Below are positions 1-8,414 of a stretch of 64,000 nucleotides of DNA, piece by piece; position 1 is the first letter of the stretch; each line of letters starts with the position of its first letter. The notes under the pieces are model-generated. The model was not told the DNA's origin and did not search any database. It saw only the letters and a list, made by a program, of their open reading frames with translations. The stretch comes from Flexivirga endophytica (lineage in GTDB: Bacteria > Actinomycetota > Actinomycetes > Actinomycetales > Dermatophilaceae): contig NZ_BMHI01000005.1 in NCBI RefSeq assembly GCF_014640635.1, positions 496,001 through 560,000 on the forward strand, read 5' to 3'. The position numbers were made by a program, and so were the translations under genes.

Positions 1-368
1 GTGGTTCCCGACCGGGCGAGTTCGATGAGCGAGTAGTCGACGCAGCTGCGCATGCCGGCCGTCGTGAGCCCGGCGTCCTCGGCGGGAAGGATCTCGATCA
101 GGCCGGTCAGCCAGAACTGCCGCGGCCCGTGATCCTCCTGCACCGACTTGTCGATGGGGGAGGAGTGCAGGTGGGAATGGGTGTTGATGAAGCCCGGCGT
201 GATGATCCGGTCCGGCAGGTGCCGCTGGACGTCGATCGGCCCGTCATACGTGGCGCCGACATGGACGACGCGGTCGTCCTCGACGACCAGGCAGCCGTCG
301 CGCAGCAACCGGTGACCGCCGTCCTGATACGCGACGATGTACGGCGCGGTGAACAGGGTCCGGGTCAT
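1..368 (-). CDS. Amidohydrolase family protein, N-terminal part
   Basis: The gene runs off the left edge, so only the first 122 or so residues are visible. It begins at an ATG preceded by a good GAGGAG ribosome site. The protein starts like a cytoplasmic metal-dependent amidohydrolase of the cytosine deaminase/chlorohydrolase superfamily: a short beta-rich N-terminal domain, then GFINTHSHLHSSP at about residues 65-77, where the HxH pair would bind the catalytic metal at the first strand of the barrel. Family members deaminate or dechlorinate heterocyclic compounds, but the substrate cannot be told from this part. It lies 91 bases downstream of gluD on the same strand and might be read through from the glutamate transporter operon, although that may be chance. 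Confidence 0.75.
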   Translation of the reverse strand, partial: MTRTLFTAPYIVAYQDGGHRLLRDGCLVVEDDRVVHVGATYDGPIDVQRHLPDRIITPGFINTHSHLHSSPIDKSVQEDHGPRQFWLTGLIEILPAEDAGLTTAGMRSCVDYSLIELARSGT

Positions 369-459
369 GGTTCTCCTCCTCGATGAGCGACATCACCGAG
401 GATGTCAGGTGCGAACCAGTGCCGGCGCCGGAATCACTGTGACAGCTGCGATCCCGCCG

Positions 460-1383
460 TCAGATCCCGCCGCCGGCCACGACACCCGGCGCGTTGCCGG
501 GCCCCCCAGGATCACCGGCCGCACCTGCCGGTGCGACCTTGCGTCCGCGCGCCTGCAGACGGCGTTCCACCCAGGTGGCGAGCTTGCTGATCGCATAGTT
601 GATCACGATGTAGATGACCGCGAGGACGATCAGCATCGCGAAGATGTTGCCGTTGAGCGAGGTGGCCGGCTTGCTCTTGTAGAGCAGCTCGCCATACAGG
701 ACGTTGTAGCCGAGCGCGGTGTCCTTCAGGACCACGATGACCTGGCTGATCAGCGACGGCAGCATGGCGGTGATCGCCTGCGGGAGCAGGATGATGCGCA
801 CCGTCTGTCCGGCACTGAGTCCGATCGAGCTGCCCGCTTCGCGCTGACCGCTGGGCAGTTGGTCGACACCGGACCGGATGACCTCACAGATCACCGAGGA
901 GTTGTAGAACACCAGGCCGGCGACGGTCGCGATCAGCGGTCCGCTACCGCTGCCCTGGCCGTGGGCACTGAGCCAGCCGAAGATGAAGAGCATCATCAGC
1001 AGCACGGGGAGGGCACGGGTCAACTCCACCCAGGCCGTGACGACCCAGCGGAGCGCACGAACCGCGACCGCGGCTGGGCCTTTGCGCTTCGGCACCTCGA
1101 TCAGCCGCAACATCGCCAACGCGGCGCCGAGGACCAGGCTGATCACGATGGCGAGCACAGCGGCGATCAACGTGCCGCGCAGGCCGGGGAGGATGTAGTT
1201 CTTCCAGGTGCTCCACTCGGCGAACGGTTTCCACTTGGTGCTGGCGAACTGATCCTTGTCGGCCAGCTTCCAGATCACCACGGCCATCACGGCGGCGAAG
1301 ACCAACCCGCCGACTGCACCGAGGATCGCGTAACGCCGCTTGGCCCTGGGGCCCGGCGCGTCGAAAAGGACTGATGCACTCAT
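460..1383 (-). CDS. gluD: Glutamate ABC transporter permease GluD
   Basis: This is a 307-residue polar amino acid ABC permease of the HisM/GluD type. It has a hydrophobic helix near residues 20-40 and a core of membrane segments carrying the EAGSSIGLSAGQTVRIILLP loop, the EAA motif that contacts the ATPase. It is the last gene of gluA-gluB-gluC-gluD, an order identical to the Corynebacterium glutamicum glutamate uptake system. In that system GluC and GluD form the membrane channel, fed by the GluB lipoprotein and driven by GluA. The gap to gluC is 67 bases. The C-terminal tail is Gly/Ala/Pro-rich and probably disordered. Substrate specificity is inferred from the operon; a related amino acid such as glutamine is possible. 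Confidence 0.88.
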   Translation of the reverse strand: MSASVLFDAPGPRAKRRYAILGAVGGLVFAAVMAVVIWKLADKDQFASTKWKPFAEWSTWKNYILPGLRGTLIAAVLAIVISLVLGAALAMLRLIEVPKRKGPAAVAVRALRWVVTAWVELTRALPVLLMMLFIFGWLSAHGQGSGSGPLIATVAGLVFYNSSVICEVIRSGVDQLPSGQREAGSSIGLSAGQTVRIILLPQAITAMLPSLISQVIVVLKDTALGYNVLYGELLYKSKPATSLNGNIFAMLIVLAVIYIVINYAISKLATWVERRLQARGRKVAPAGAAGDPGGPGNAPGVVAGGGI

Positions 1384-1450
1384 CGCGTTGCCCTCCTTCG
1401 TCGGGTCTCGCGATGCGTCTGCGCCCTTGGTTCCTTCGCTGCGCTCACTC

Positions 1451-2131
1451 TCATCGTTTCACCGCCACACGCTTGCCGAGCCAGCCGAGTCCGACGCCCA
1501 TCGGCAACGTCAGGAGGATGAAGAACGCACCCACCACCATGAACGCCAGGTTGAGCAGTCCGGGATCACGCTCGGTGACCGTCTTGAGGACTCCGGACAA
1601 CTCGTAGACGCTGATGGTCACCGCGACCGTGGTGTTCTTGGTCAGTGCGATGAGGGTGTTGCCCAGCGGCACGACCGCGCCGCGGAACGCCTGCGGCAGG
1701 ATGATCTCGCGCATGGTCTGGCTGAACGTCAGGCCGATCGATCTGGCTGCTTCCGCCTGGCCGATCGGGATGGTGTTGAAGCCCGACCGCAGCGCCTCAC
1801 ACACGTAGGTCGCGTGGTAGACCGTCATACCGACCGCAGCAAGCCGAAAACCGTTGACGTCGGCGAACTTCGGGTCCGCCGAGTCGGCCAGCGAGATCCC
1901 GAGCTGGATGTAGAGCACGAAGCTGCACGACAGGATGATCAGGGTCAGCGGGGTGTTGCGGAAGATGTTGACGTATGACGTGCCGACGAAGCGCAGCACG
2001 CCGACCGGCGACAACCGCAACGTCGCAACGATCGTGCCGACGATCAGACTGCCGACCGCACTGATGAGCGTGAGTTTCACGGTCGCCCAGAGCGCGGTCC
2101 AGATCTGATAGTCGGAGAAGAGCGATGACAC
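1451..2131 (-). CDS. gluC: Glutamate ABC transporter permease GluC
   Basis: This 226-residue integral membrane protein belongs to the His/Glu/Gln permease family. It has an N-terminal helix over about residues 12-40 and an EAA-type cytoplasmic loop (EAARSIGLTFSQTMREIILP) near residues 125-145, which docks on the ATPase. Paired with GluD it would form a heterodimeric channel in the cytoplasmic membrane. It sits between gluB (107 bases upstream) and gluD and is read in the same direction. The length is normal for GluC. The N-terminus MSSLFSDYQIWTALWATVKLT fits a periplasm-proximal start followed directly by the first helix, which supports the ATG chosen. Confidence 0.88.
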   Translation of the reverse strand: MSSLFSDYQIWTALWATVKLTLISAVGSLIVGTIVATLRLSPVGVLRFVGTSYVNIFRNTPLTLIILSCSFVLYIQLGISLADSADPKFADVNGFRLAAVGMTVYHATYVCEALRSGFNTIPIGQAEAARSIGLTFSQTMREIILPQAFRGAVVPLGNTLIALTKNTTVAVTISVYELSGVLKTVTERDPGLLNLAFMVVGAFFILLTLPMGVGLGWLGKRVAVKR

Positions 2132-2237
2132 GCGGTGCCCTTCCTATCTCAATCGGATGATGGGTGCCGGACCGGTGGTGGCCACGTGACGGATGGTCAC
2201 CACCGGCCGGCCGAACTTCGTTGTCAGGCCGAAGGAC

Positions 2238-3083
2238 TCAGGCCTTGCAGCTGGGTGACTTCGGCGGGTTGAGGTCCTTGTTGTACTTGTAGTCGGCGCC
2301 GAGGTTGTTCTCCAGCGCCTTCTTCCAATTGCCGTTGTCGAGGGTCTTCTTGATGGCGGCGGCGACCTTGTTGCAGTCGGCCGAGCCCTTCTTGAGGCCG
2401 ATGCCGTAGTTCTCCTCGCTGAAGGTGCCTCCGGCGAGTTTGACCTTGTCCTTGTACTGCGGCTGGTTGGCGTAGCCGGCCAGGATCGCGTCGTCGGTGG
2501 TCATCGCGTCGATGGATCCGGACGCGAGTGCCTCGGCGCACGCGGAGTAGGTGTCGTACTTCTGCGGCACCAGCTTCGGCTGCTCCTTCTTGAGGTTGTC
2601 GACCGAGGTGGATCCGGTGACCGAGCAGACCTTCTTGCCGCTGAGCGCCTTGACGCTGTTGATCTTCGAGTCCTTGCCGACCAGCAGCGACTGTCCTGCG
2701 ACGAAGTAGGGGCCCGCGAAGCCGACCTCCTTCAACCGCTCCGGAGTGATCGAGTAGGTCGCGACGATCATCTTGACGGTGCCGGCAGCCAGCATCTTCT
2801 CGCGCTGCGGCGACGGTGACTCGACGAAGGTGACCTTGCTGTAGCCCATTTCGGCGGCGACACAACGGGCGATGTCGACATCGAAACCGGTGTATTTGTC
2901 GCCGTCCTTCAAGCCGAGGCCGGGCTGGTCGTACTTGATTCCGATCTTCACGGACGGGCCCTTGTCGGGCAGCTTGCAGACGGCATCCTTGGCGCTCGAA
3001 CCGCCGGAGCTGCCACCGCATGCGGTGAGGCCCAGGCCGAGCGCGGCAGCCGCCGTGGCGGCGTAGATCGCGCGGTACTTCAT
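2238..3083 (-). CDS. gluB: Glutamate-binding lipoprotein GluB
   Basis: This is a 281-residue extracytoplasmic solute-binding protein of the amino acid family (SBP_bac_3). A lipoprotein signal peptide ends in the lipobox LTAC, so Cys22 should be acylated and anchor the protein to the outer face of the membrane, followed by a Gly/Ser linker. The two-lobe binding fold shows the familiar DVDIARCVAAEMG and DAMTTDDAILAGY stretches. It captures the amino acid and delivers it to GluC/GluD. The start ATG has an upstream GGAGGAG ribosome site. It is the second gene of gluABCD, 91 bases downstream of gluA. Glutamate as the ligand is inferred from gene order. Confidence 0.88.
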   Translation of the reverse strand: MKYRAIYAATAAAALGLGLTACGGSSGGSSAKDAVCKLPDKGPSVKIGIKYDQPGLGLKDGDKYTGFDVDIARCVAAEMGYSKVTFVESPSPQREKMLAAGTVKMIVATYSITPERLKEVGFAGPYFVAGQSLLVGKDSKINSVKALSGKKVCSVTGSTSVDNLKKEQPKLVPQKYDTYSACAEALASGSIDAMTTDDAILAGYANQPQYKDKVKLAGGTFSEENYGIGLKKGSADCNKVAAAIKKTLDNGNWKKALENNLGADYKYNKDLNPPKSPSCKA

Positions 3084-3174
3084 GAGATTTCTCCTCCGGT
3101 TTGTATGACGAATCGCAAGGGTTGTCGACGCGATCGGGGTGACGGCGGGCGTCTCGGCGTCAGGTCATGGGTTC

Positions 3175-3957
3175 TCAGTGGGTGAGGATCTTGGACAGGA
3201 AGTCCTTGGCGCGGTCGGATCGTGGGTTGGCGAAGAACTCCTCGGGTGCCTGCTGCTCGAGGATCTGGCCGTCGGCCATGAAGACCACCCGGTCGGCGGC
3301 CCGACGGGCGAAGCCCATCTCGTGGGTGACCACGATCATCGTCATACCGTCCTTGGCCAGGCCGGCCATGACGTCGAGAACCTCGTTGATCATCTCGGGG
3401 TCGAGGGCGGAGGTCGGCTCGTCGAAGAGCATGACCTTGGGCCGCATCGCCAGTGAGCGTGCGATGGCGACGCGCTGCTGCTGGCCGCCGGACAACTGGG
3501 CGGGGTACTTCTCCGCCTGCTCCTGCACGCCGACCCGCTTGAGAAGGTCCATCGCCCGTTGCTCGGCCTCGGCCTTGCCGATCTTGCGTGCCTTGATCGG
3601 TCCGAGCGTGACGTTCTGCAGGATCGTCTTGTGCGCGAAGAGGTTGAAGGACTGGAAGACCATGCCGACGTCGGCGCGCAGCTTGGCCAGCTCAGCGCCC
3701 TCCTCGGGCAGCGGCTGACCGTCGATCGTGATGGTGCCGCTCTCGTAGGTCTCGAGCCGATTGATCGTGCGGCAGAGCGTCGACTTGCCCGACCCGGACG
3801 GGCCGAGCACGACGACGACCTCGCCCTTGGCGACCTCGAGGTCGATGTCGCGCAACACGTGGAGATCACCGAAATGCTTGTTGACCCCCGCCATACGTAC
3901 GAGCGCCTCGCCCGACGCGACGTTGGTCTCACCCGCCGGGGGCGCCTGGTCCGTCAT
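3175..3957 (-). CDS. gluA: Glutamate ABC transporter ATPase GluA
   Basis: This is a 260-residue ABC ATPase. It has Walker A GPSGSGKS at residues 52-59, a Q-loop near VFQSFNLF, the signature LSGGQQQR, Walker [14 protein letters not shown] and the switch histidine in VTHEM. These match the polar amino acid ATPase subfamily (GlnQ/GluA), which powers uptake through GluC/GluD. It is the first gene of the operon. No ribosome site precedes the ATG. A possible -10 hexamer TAGGGT (complement of 3966-3971) ends 8 bases before the ATG, so the transcript may be leaderless, as is common in actinobacteria. This promoter reading is weak because no clear -35 is visible. Confidence 0.9.
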   Translation of the reverse strand: MTDQAPPAGETNVASGEALVRMAGVNKHFGDLHVLRDIDLEVAKGEVVVVLGPSGSGKSTLCRTINRLETYESGTITIDGQPLPEEGAELAKLRADVGMVFQSFNLFAHKTILQNVTLGPIKARKIGKAEAEQRAMDLLKRVGVQEQAEKYPAQLSGGQQQRVAIARSLAMRPKVMLFDEPTSALDPEMINEVLDVMAGLAKDGMTMIVVTHEMGFARRAADRVVFMADGQILEQQAPEEFFANPRSDRAKDFLSKILTH

Positions 3958-4108
3958 GAGTAAGAACCCTACAAGCCGCGCTCAGCGAAATTTGATCTTT
4001 TTGGGGTACGGCGCGATTTCGTTGCCAGGCTGTTGCCAATGCGTATGGCGTGAGCGGACCTCACCGCACGGCGCCGCCGATGGTGATGCCAGAATGTGCC
4101 TGCACCAC

Positions 4109-4185
4109 GGGGCGATAGCTCAGCCGGTTAGAGCAGCGGACTCATAATCCGTCGGTCCTGGGTTCAAGCCCCAGTCGCCCCACCA
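4109..4185 (+). tRNA. tRNA with CAU anticodon (Met or lysidine-type Ile)
   Basis: A full cloverleaf folds: acceptor GGGGCGA (4109-4115) pairs with TCGCCCC (4175-4181), the D arm is GCTC...GAGC, the anticodon stem GCGGA/TCCGT holds the loop CTCATAA, and the T arm is CTGGG-TTCAAGC-CCCAG. The discriminator is A4182 and CCA is encoded at 4183-4185. The anticodon is CAU. This could be elongator tRNA-Met or tRNA-Ile2, whose C34 is changed to lysidine by TilS. The acceptor lacks the C1-A72 mismatch of initiator tRNA, so it is not tRNA-fMet. I cannot separate Met from Ile2 without comparing all CAU tRNAs of the genome. Confidence 0.93.
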
Positions 4186-4495
4186 AGGACACGCGCCGTT
4201 TCGCCGTGGCCGGAGCAGTCCGGCGGGCAAATGTGCCTGGTTCGCACGGTCACCCGAAATAATCAGGAACAACCCAGGAATAACCCGGGTCCGTGCGCAT
4301 GCGTCCCACTAGCCTCAGCCGATCGACAACACAGGTTGCCGGTCGAGTTCAGCCACCGATCACGACCCGGTCGGCAACGGCACGGGCCTCTTCACGCGTG
4401 CCGTTCCCCGCTCGCATTGCTTCTCTGCATGTCTCGACGACCGAACTCGTTCATCACACGGGTGTCCCAGGGCACCGATGAGGAAAGGTCTCACC
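4186..4495. other. Intergenic region without a supported gene
   Basis: About 310 bases lie between the CAU tRNA and a secreted-protein gene. Short open frames occur, but none has a ribosome site with recognisable content. The right end carries the ribosome site AGGAAAGG (4481-4488) of the next gene. It is locally less G+C-rich near 4250-4290, which may hold the promoter for that gene. I see no convincing terminator or riboswitch. Confidence 0.5.
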
Positions 4496-4963
4496 ATGCG
4501 TAAATCTGCAATCGCGGTCGCCGTCGCTGCCGTCACGTTCGCCATACCAGTGCCGGCATTCGCGAATGCCGGACAGTCGGATCGCGCACCCGGCACCAGC
4601 GACGTAACGGGAGTGGTCCTCACCGGCTGGGTCGGCTCGACGCAAGGCGGCAAGAACATGGCCACGACGCAGTACGAGGCGAACTACCGCGACCCAGTCA
4701 TGGGCCCGGTCCAGTGCACTGGCGTCCACCAGACCGGCAAGAACGCCCCGGGCCTGGGGACCGACAGTTTCACCTGCGCCAGCACTACAGGGTTCCCGCT
4801 GCGGACCTTCAGTCCCGAACAAGATCTCAGCGGCATCCAATGGAACTCCGACTACTACCCGATCCTGAACAACTCTCTGGCGGTATCGACCAGCGTGAGC
4901 GGTCAGGTCTCGGCCGACGGCATGTCCCTGACAGCTGTCGCAACGTACTTCCCCGTCGGCTGA
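4496..4963 (+). CDS. Small secreted protein of unknown function
   Basis: This 155-residue protein has a clean Sec signal peptide: MRKS, then a hydrophobic Ala/Val-rich core, ending VPAFA before NAGQSD (predicted cleavage about residue 23). I prefer this ATG over the one at 4478, because AGGAAAGG lies seven bases before it and the upstream ATG overlaps that ribosome site. The mature part has two cysteines (QCTG and FTCA, about 20 residues apart) that could form a disulfide, and it is rich in Thr, Ser and Gly. I recognise no family. It stands alone between the tRNA and a pterin dehydratase gene, so the surroundings give no hint of its role. Confidence 0.7.
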   Translation: MRKSAIAVAVAAVTFAIPVPAFANAGQSDRAPGTSDVTGVVLTGWVGSTQGGKNMATTQYEANYRDPVMGPVQCTGVHQTGKNAPGLGTDSFTCASTTGFPLRTFSPEQDLSGIQWNSDYYPILNNSLAVSTSVSGQVSADGMSLTAVATYFPVG

Positions 4964-5000
4964 TCGGCAACGATCGCCGGCCCGGCGTACCGTGATCGCC

Positions 5001-5651
5001 ATGCCTGAGGAAGTCTCGTCCGAAGAATTCCACGCGGCCGACGGCGTCGGCGACTGGCGAATCACCGGGGACGGCGCTCGCGCCAGGTTCCGCACCGGGT
5101 CGTTCGCGACCGGGGTGCAGCTCGTCGCCGAGATCGGCCGGCTCGCCGACGCCGCCGATCACCATCCCGATGTCGACCTTCGCTACGGCCACGTCGGCGT
5201 CCGCACCTGGACCCACGAGTTGCCGGGCATCACCGGGCGCGATGTAGCGCTGGCGCGCGAGATCTCTGCGGCAGCAAGGGAATTGGGTGTCGAAGCAGAT
5301 CCGGGCTCGGTGAGCAGCATGCAACTCACCATCGACGCCGTCTCGCAGCCGGCGGTCAAGCGGTTCTGGCAGGTCGTCCTGGGATACGACGAGTTCGGGG
5401 ACGAGGACCTCATCGACCCGTTCGGCAACGGCCCGTGGGTCCACTTCCAACAGATGGATGAGCCTCGGTCACAACGCAATCGCGTTCACGTCGACCTCTT
5501 TCTGCCCGAGGACGAGGCCGCGGCACGGGTGGCCGCAGCCGTCGAGGCAGGCGGCCGGATCGTGTATGACGCGAAGGCGCCGCTCTTCTGGACGCTTGCC
5601 GACCCGGAGGGCAACGAGGTCGACATCGCGCCCTGGCCCGACGCCCACTGA
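5001..5651 (+). CDS. Pterin-4a-carbinolamine dehydratase fused to a glyoxalase-like domain
   Basis: This 216-residue protein has two domains. Residues about 5-95 match 4a-hydroxytetrahydrobiopterin dehydratase, with the HHPDVDLRYGHVGVRTWTH segment carrying the paired catalytic histidines. Residues about 105-215 form a vicinal-oxygen-chelate (glyoxalase-like) domain ending FWTLADPEGNEVDIAPW. Dehydratases of this kind recycle the carbinolamine made by aromatic amino acid hydroxylases; in bacteria without biopterin the role is uncertain. Similar fusions are common in actinobacteria, but the function of the second domain is not established. An in-frame GTG at 4992 is an alternative start. No clear ribosome site precedes either one. 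Confidence 0.8.
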   Translation: MPEEVSSEEFHAADGVGDWRITGDGARARFRTGSFATGVQLVAEIGRLADAADHHPDVDLRYGHVGVRTWTHELPGITGRDVALAREISAAARELGVEADPGSVSSMQLTIDAVSQPAVKRFWQVVLGYDEFGDEDLIDPFGNGPWVHFQQMDEPRSQRNRVHVDLFLPEDEAAARVAAAVEAGGRIVYDAKAPLFWTLADPEGNEVDIAPWPDAH

Positions 5652-5683
5652 GGCCTGCGCCGACCGCCTCGGATCCGGGACCC

Positions 5684-6433
5684 TCAGATCGGCGCGGTCG
5701 CCGCCGACAGGTGGCCCCACACCCACTGAGCGTCCGGCACCAGCGTGCGATAACGAAGGTGCGCAGCGGTGTGGTAGCTGTACGTGTAGGTCCCGCGCGA
5801 TCCGGTTCGTAGGTTCTTCAACGGTTTCCAGGTCACGCCGTCGGAACTGGCCAGGATGGTCCCGGTGGCGCCGGCATACACCCCGAAGGTGTTCGTCGAG
5901 GTCCACAACCGTGATGCGTGCGCCGTGATCGTGACGACGCCGCCCGACCGACTGGCCGTGGTCGAGGTGCTGGAGGCGACCCGGGCATCTATGGTCTGCG
6001 GTGCCTCGGTGATCGTGTGGTTGTCGCACTGGGAGGTGCCGTGGCCGGTGAACGTCAGTTTGCCGAGCGCCGGAGGCACCCCGAGAAAGACGAAGTTCTC
6101 GGCGAGCAGTGGGCTTCCACAGCGCTCAGTCGCGACCGACACGTTCGCCCTGGTGCCGTCCGGGCCGTCCGCCGCCCAGCTCAGTTGGTTGTAGCGATCC
6201 CACTCGGTGCATTCTGCGGAGTAGCCGACCGCCGCATTGAGATAAGCGGAGATGTCATTCCCGGCGTTTCTGACCACGAGGCGCTCCGGCAGATGGAGGC
6301 TCGCCACGCATCCGTCGTCCACGGTTGCTCCGGTGACCGCTACGGGAGGTGCGGCTGACGAAGTCGTCGCTGTCGACCACACAGCGAGGCTCAACAGTGC
6401 GGTGACGACTGTGGCAACAGCTCTGTTCCTCAT
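5684..6433 (-). CDS. Secreted protein of unknown function
   Basis: This 249-residue protein begins MRNRAVATVVTALLSLAVW with a signal peptide ending near TSSAA before PPVAV. The ATG at 6433 is preceded by GAGGAGGACAACC, a strong ribosome site, which rules out the longer frame opening at 6535. The mature part looks like two beta-rich domains of about 100 residues. The second resembles the immunoglobulin-like stretches often seen in actinobacterial secreted proteins (VTITAHASRLWTSTNTFGVYAG, then SSDGVTWKPLKNLRTGSRGTYTYSY). It has four cysteines in the first half. I recognise no enzyme motif. It ends convergently with the dehydratase fusion, 32 bases away. Confidence 0.7.
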   Translation of the reverse strand: MRNRAVATVVTALLSLAVWSTATTSSAAPPVAVTGATVDDGCVASLHLPERLVVRNAGNDISAYLNAAVGYSAECTEWDRYNQLSWAADGPDGTRANVSVATERCGSPLLAENFVFLGVPPALGKLTFTGHGTSQCDNHTITEAPQTIDARVASSTSTTASRSGGVVTITAHASRLWTSTNTFGVYAGATGTILASSDGVTWKPLKNLRTGSRGTYTYSYHTAAHLRYRTLVPDAQWVWGHLSAATAPI

Positions 6434-6628
6434 GGTTGTCCTCCTCGTGCCGGAGCGCGGCGCTGCGAGACACAGTAGGCCGAGACACGGTTGACCGCCA
6501 TAGTTGATGAGCCGGAAGCTGCTGCAAAAGCTCACGATTCGAGGACATGTTCACTCGCTGGTCACCAGCCGACCACCGAGCAGTCACGCGATGTCGAACG
6601 AAGCTCCTGGCTCAGGCATCCTTGGACG

Positions 6629-7390
6629 ATGCGCTTGGTGCAACGGCTCGGGATGCCCGACGGCTTCGTGTCCGACGCCTCGGATGTCGCCGGTTCGAAG
6701 CTCTGCTGGATAGAGCGACCCGGTGTCAACTACGGGACGGTTCCGTTGCTGCTTGTCCCCGGTCTCGGCATGACCTTCCGCGCCTACTCCTGGCTGGTGC
6801 CGATGTTGTCGCCCGAACGACGAGTGTTGATCGTCGACCCGCCGGGTTGTGGGGACAGTGCTGAGCTCGCGGACTCGATGAGTGCGGACGCGCAAGCGCG
6901 CCATCTGCTCAAGTGGTTGCGCAGCACGGGAATCGAGCGCGCGGACGTTGTCGGCCACTCGATGGGAGCCATGACGGCCGCCCGGTTCGCTGCCGCCGCA
7001 CCGGATGTCGTCGGCAAACTGGTGTTGCTGTCACCGTCGCCGGACGGCCGATGGCCGGAGCTGAAACAGCACATGTGGGCATTGGCCCGCGGGGTGTTCC
7101 GGGAGGCGCCGCGCACGCTCGTGCAGGCGACGCGTGACTACGTGACGGCGGACCCGTCCGTGATGACGGGTTTCAGCGACGAGCTCGGCCGATCCGCGCA
7201 GGCGGTCCTCGCCGGGGTGCAGGCGTCTGTCACGGTCGCGCGCGGGAAGAACGACCGGGTCGTGAGCGAGCAGTGGTGTCGCGCGCTGGCCGACGCTGTG
7301 GGCGCGTCGATGCGGACCGTGCCGCGCGCCGGCCACGGCCTGCCGCAACAGTGTCCGCGGGAGGTCGCAGCACTGATCCGTGACGCCTGA
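6629..7390 (+). CDS. Alpha/beta hydrolase
   Basis: This is an alpha/beta-hydrolase fold protein of about 253 residues. The nucleophile elbow GHSMGAM supplies the catalytic serine, the strand before it reads LLLVPGLGMTFRAYSWLVPML (oxyanion side), and a C-terminal GHGLPQ carries the catalytic histidine. The acid is likely the Asp in ARGKNDRVV. Such enzymes act on esters, lactones or epoxides; the substrate is unknown. The frame is open back to a TTG at 6491, but the ATG at 6629 (MRLVQRLGMPDGF) gives a normal length. The ribosome site is weak, so the start remains uncertain. It ends convergently with panE. Confidence 0.8.
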   Translation: MRLVQRLGMPDGFVSDASDVAGSKLCWIERPGVNYGTVPLLLVPGLGMTFRAYSWLVPMLSPERRVLIVDPPGCGDSAELADSMSADAQARHLLKWLRSTGIERADVVGHSMGAMTAARFAAAAPDVVGKLVLLSPSPDGRWPELKQHMWALARGVFREAPRTLVQATRDYVTADPSVMTGFSDELGRSAQAVLAGVQASVTVARGKNDRVVSEQWCRALADAVGASMRTVPRAGHGLPQQCPREVAALIRDA

Positions 7391-7410
7391 ACTCTGCCGA
7401 TCCCGGCTGA

Positions 7411-8400
7411 TCAGCGCAGGGCGTTGAGCAGCTCGGCACCCGTCCACCGCGGATGTATGGCGCGCTCCGCGTCGTGCACCAGCGCAACCAGGCGGGCATT
7501 CACCGGCGCTTCCAGGTCCACTTCACCGGCGAGGTCGACCACGGCGCCGTTGATCCAGTCGACCTCCGTGGGACGCCCCGCGGCAAGGTCGTCCGCCATG
7601 GACGATCGTGCGGTGGGATCGATGGCCAGCACCTTGCTGCCGAGCCTCTGGAACACCCGGTCCGGCACCCGCAGCGCACGCGCCATCAGCGACGGCGACA
7701 ACGCGGTGAGCCGCGCCGGCGCCGGCCCGGAACGCGCCATCACCCGCAGCGCCTCCTGTTGCGCCAGCGACAGGCAGCGCCGGAAACTACGGTCGCTCAA
7801 CTCGGTCCGCAGCGGCAGACCGGACAGGGCGTTGATCGCGTTGTTGAGGTTGAGCAGCAACTTGGCGCGCAGCACCGCGTCCATGTCCGAGCGCTGCTCC
7901 ACCGGGACGCCGGCGGTCGCGAACGCTGCGCCATACGTCTCCCACACCGGGTCGGTGGCGGCCATGATCTCGCCGGCGGTGGTCTGTTGGAAGCTCGCGC
8001 CGTCGCGCACCACGTTGAAGCCGACCATGCCAGTGACCACCCGATGACCGGGCAGCCGGTCGCGCAACTCCGCGCCGCCATGGATACCGTTCTGCAGGTT
8101 GAGCACCACCGCGCCCGCGGCGAGCAGCGGCCGCAACTGATCGGCCACCTGCTTGTTCGCGCCGGACTTGACCGTCACGACCACCAGATCGGCGTCGCCG
8201 ACGACAGCCGGATCAGTGCCGAAATCCGGTGTCACCTCTAGGGATCCACCGTCTCGGCCCCGCAGGTGTATGCCGCCCGAAACCTGCTCGCGCATGGCCT
8301 CGCGACCCACGAAGGTGACCGGCGTGCCGGTCGCGGCGAGCCGGCCACCTACGTAGCACCCGATGCTGCCGGCCCCGAAGACACAGATCGTCATTGCCAC
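7411..8400 (-). CDS. panE: 2-dehydropantoate 2-reductase family protein
   Basis: This 329-residue ketopantoate reductase-like enzyme belongs to the ApbA/PanE family, which reduces 2-dehydropantoate to pantoate with NADPH in pantothenate and CoA synthesis. The N-terminus TICVFGAGSIGCYVGGRLA is the Rossmann GxGxxG motif; NLQNGIHG and the C-terminal helical domain (AKLLLNLNNAINALSGLP, with the catalytic Lys in AKLL) follow. Several actinobacterial paralogues of this family are not true PanE enzymes, so the specific reaction is less certain than the family. MTICVFG two codons downstream is an equally good start. It is convergent with the hydrolase gene and ends its own transcription unit. Confidence 0.8.
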   Translation of the reverse strand: MAMTICVFGAGSIGCYVGGRLAATGTPVTFVGREAMREQVSGGIHLRGRDGGSLEVTPDFGTDPAVVGDADLVVVTVKSGANKQVADQLRPLLAAGAVVLNLQNGIHGGAELRDRLPGHRVVTGMVGFNVVRDGASFQQTTAGEIMAATDPVWETYGAAFATAGVPVEQRSDMDAVLRAKLLLNLNNAINALSGLPLRTELSDRSFRRCLSLAQQEALRVMARSGPAPARLTALSPSLMARALRVPDRVFQRLGSKVLAIDPTARSSMADDLAAGRPTEVDWINGAVVDLAGEVDLEAPVNARLVALVHDAERAIHPRWTGAELLNALR

Positions 8401-8414
8401 ACCCTAGGGAGTGG

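Noticed and set aside
3761-4147. Plus-strand open frame ending GAIAQPVRAADS
   Set aside because: It runs antisense through gluA and ends in the CAU tRNA; a known artefact of tRNA sequence.
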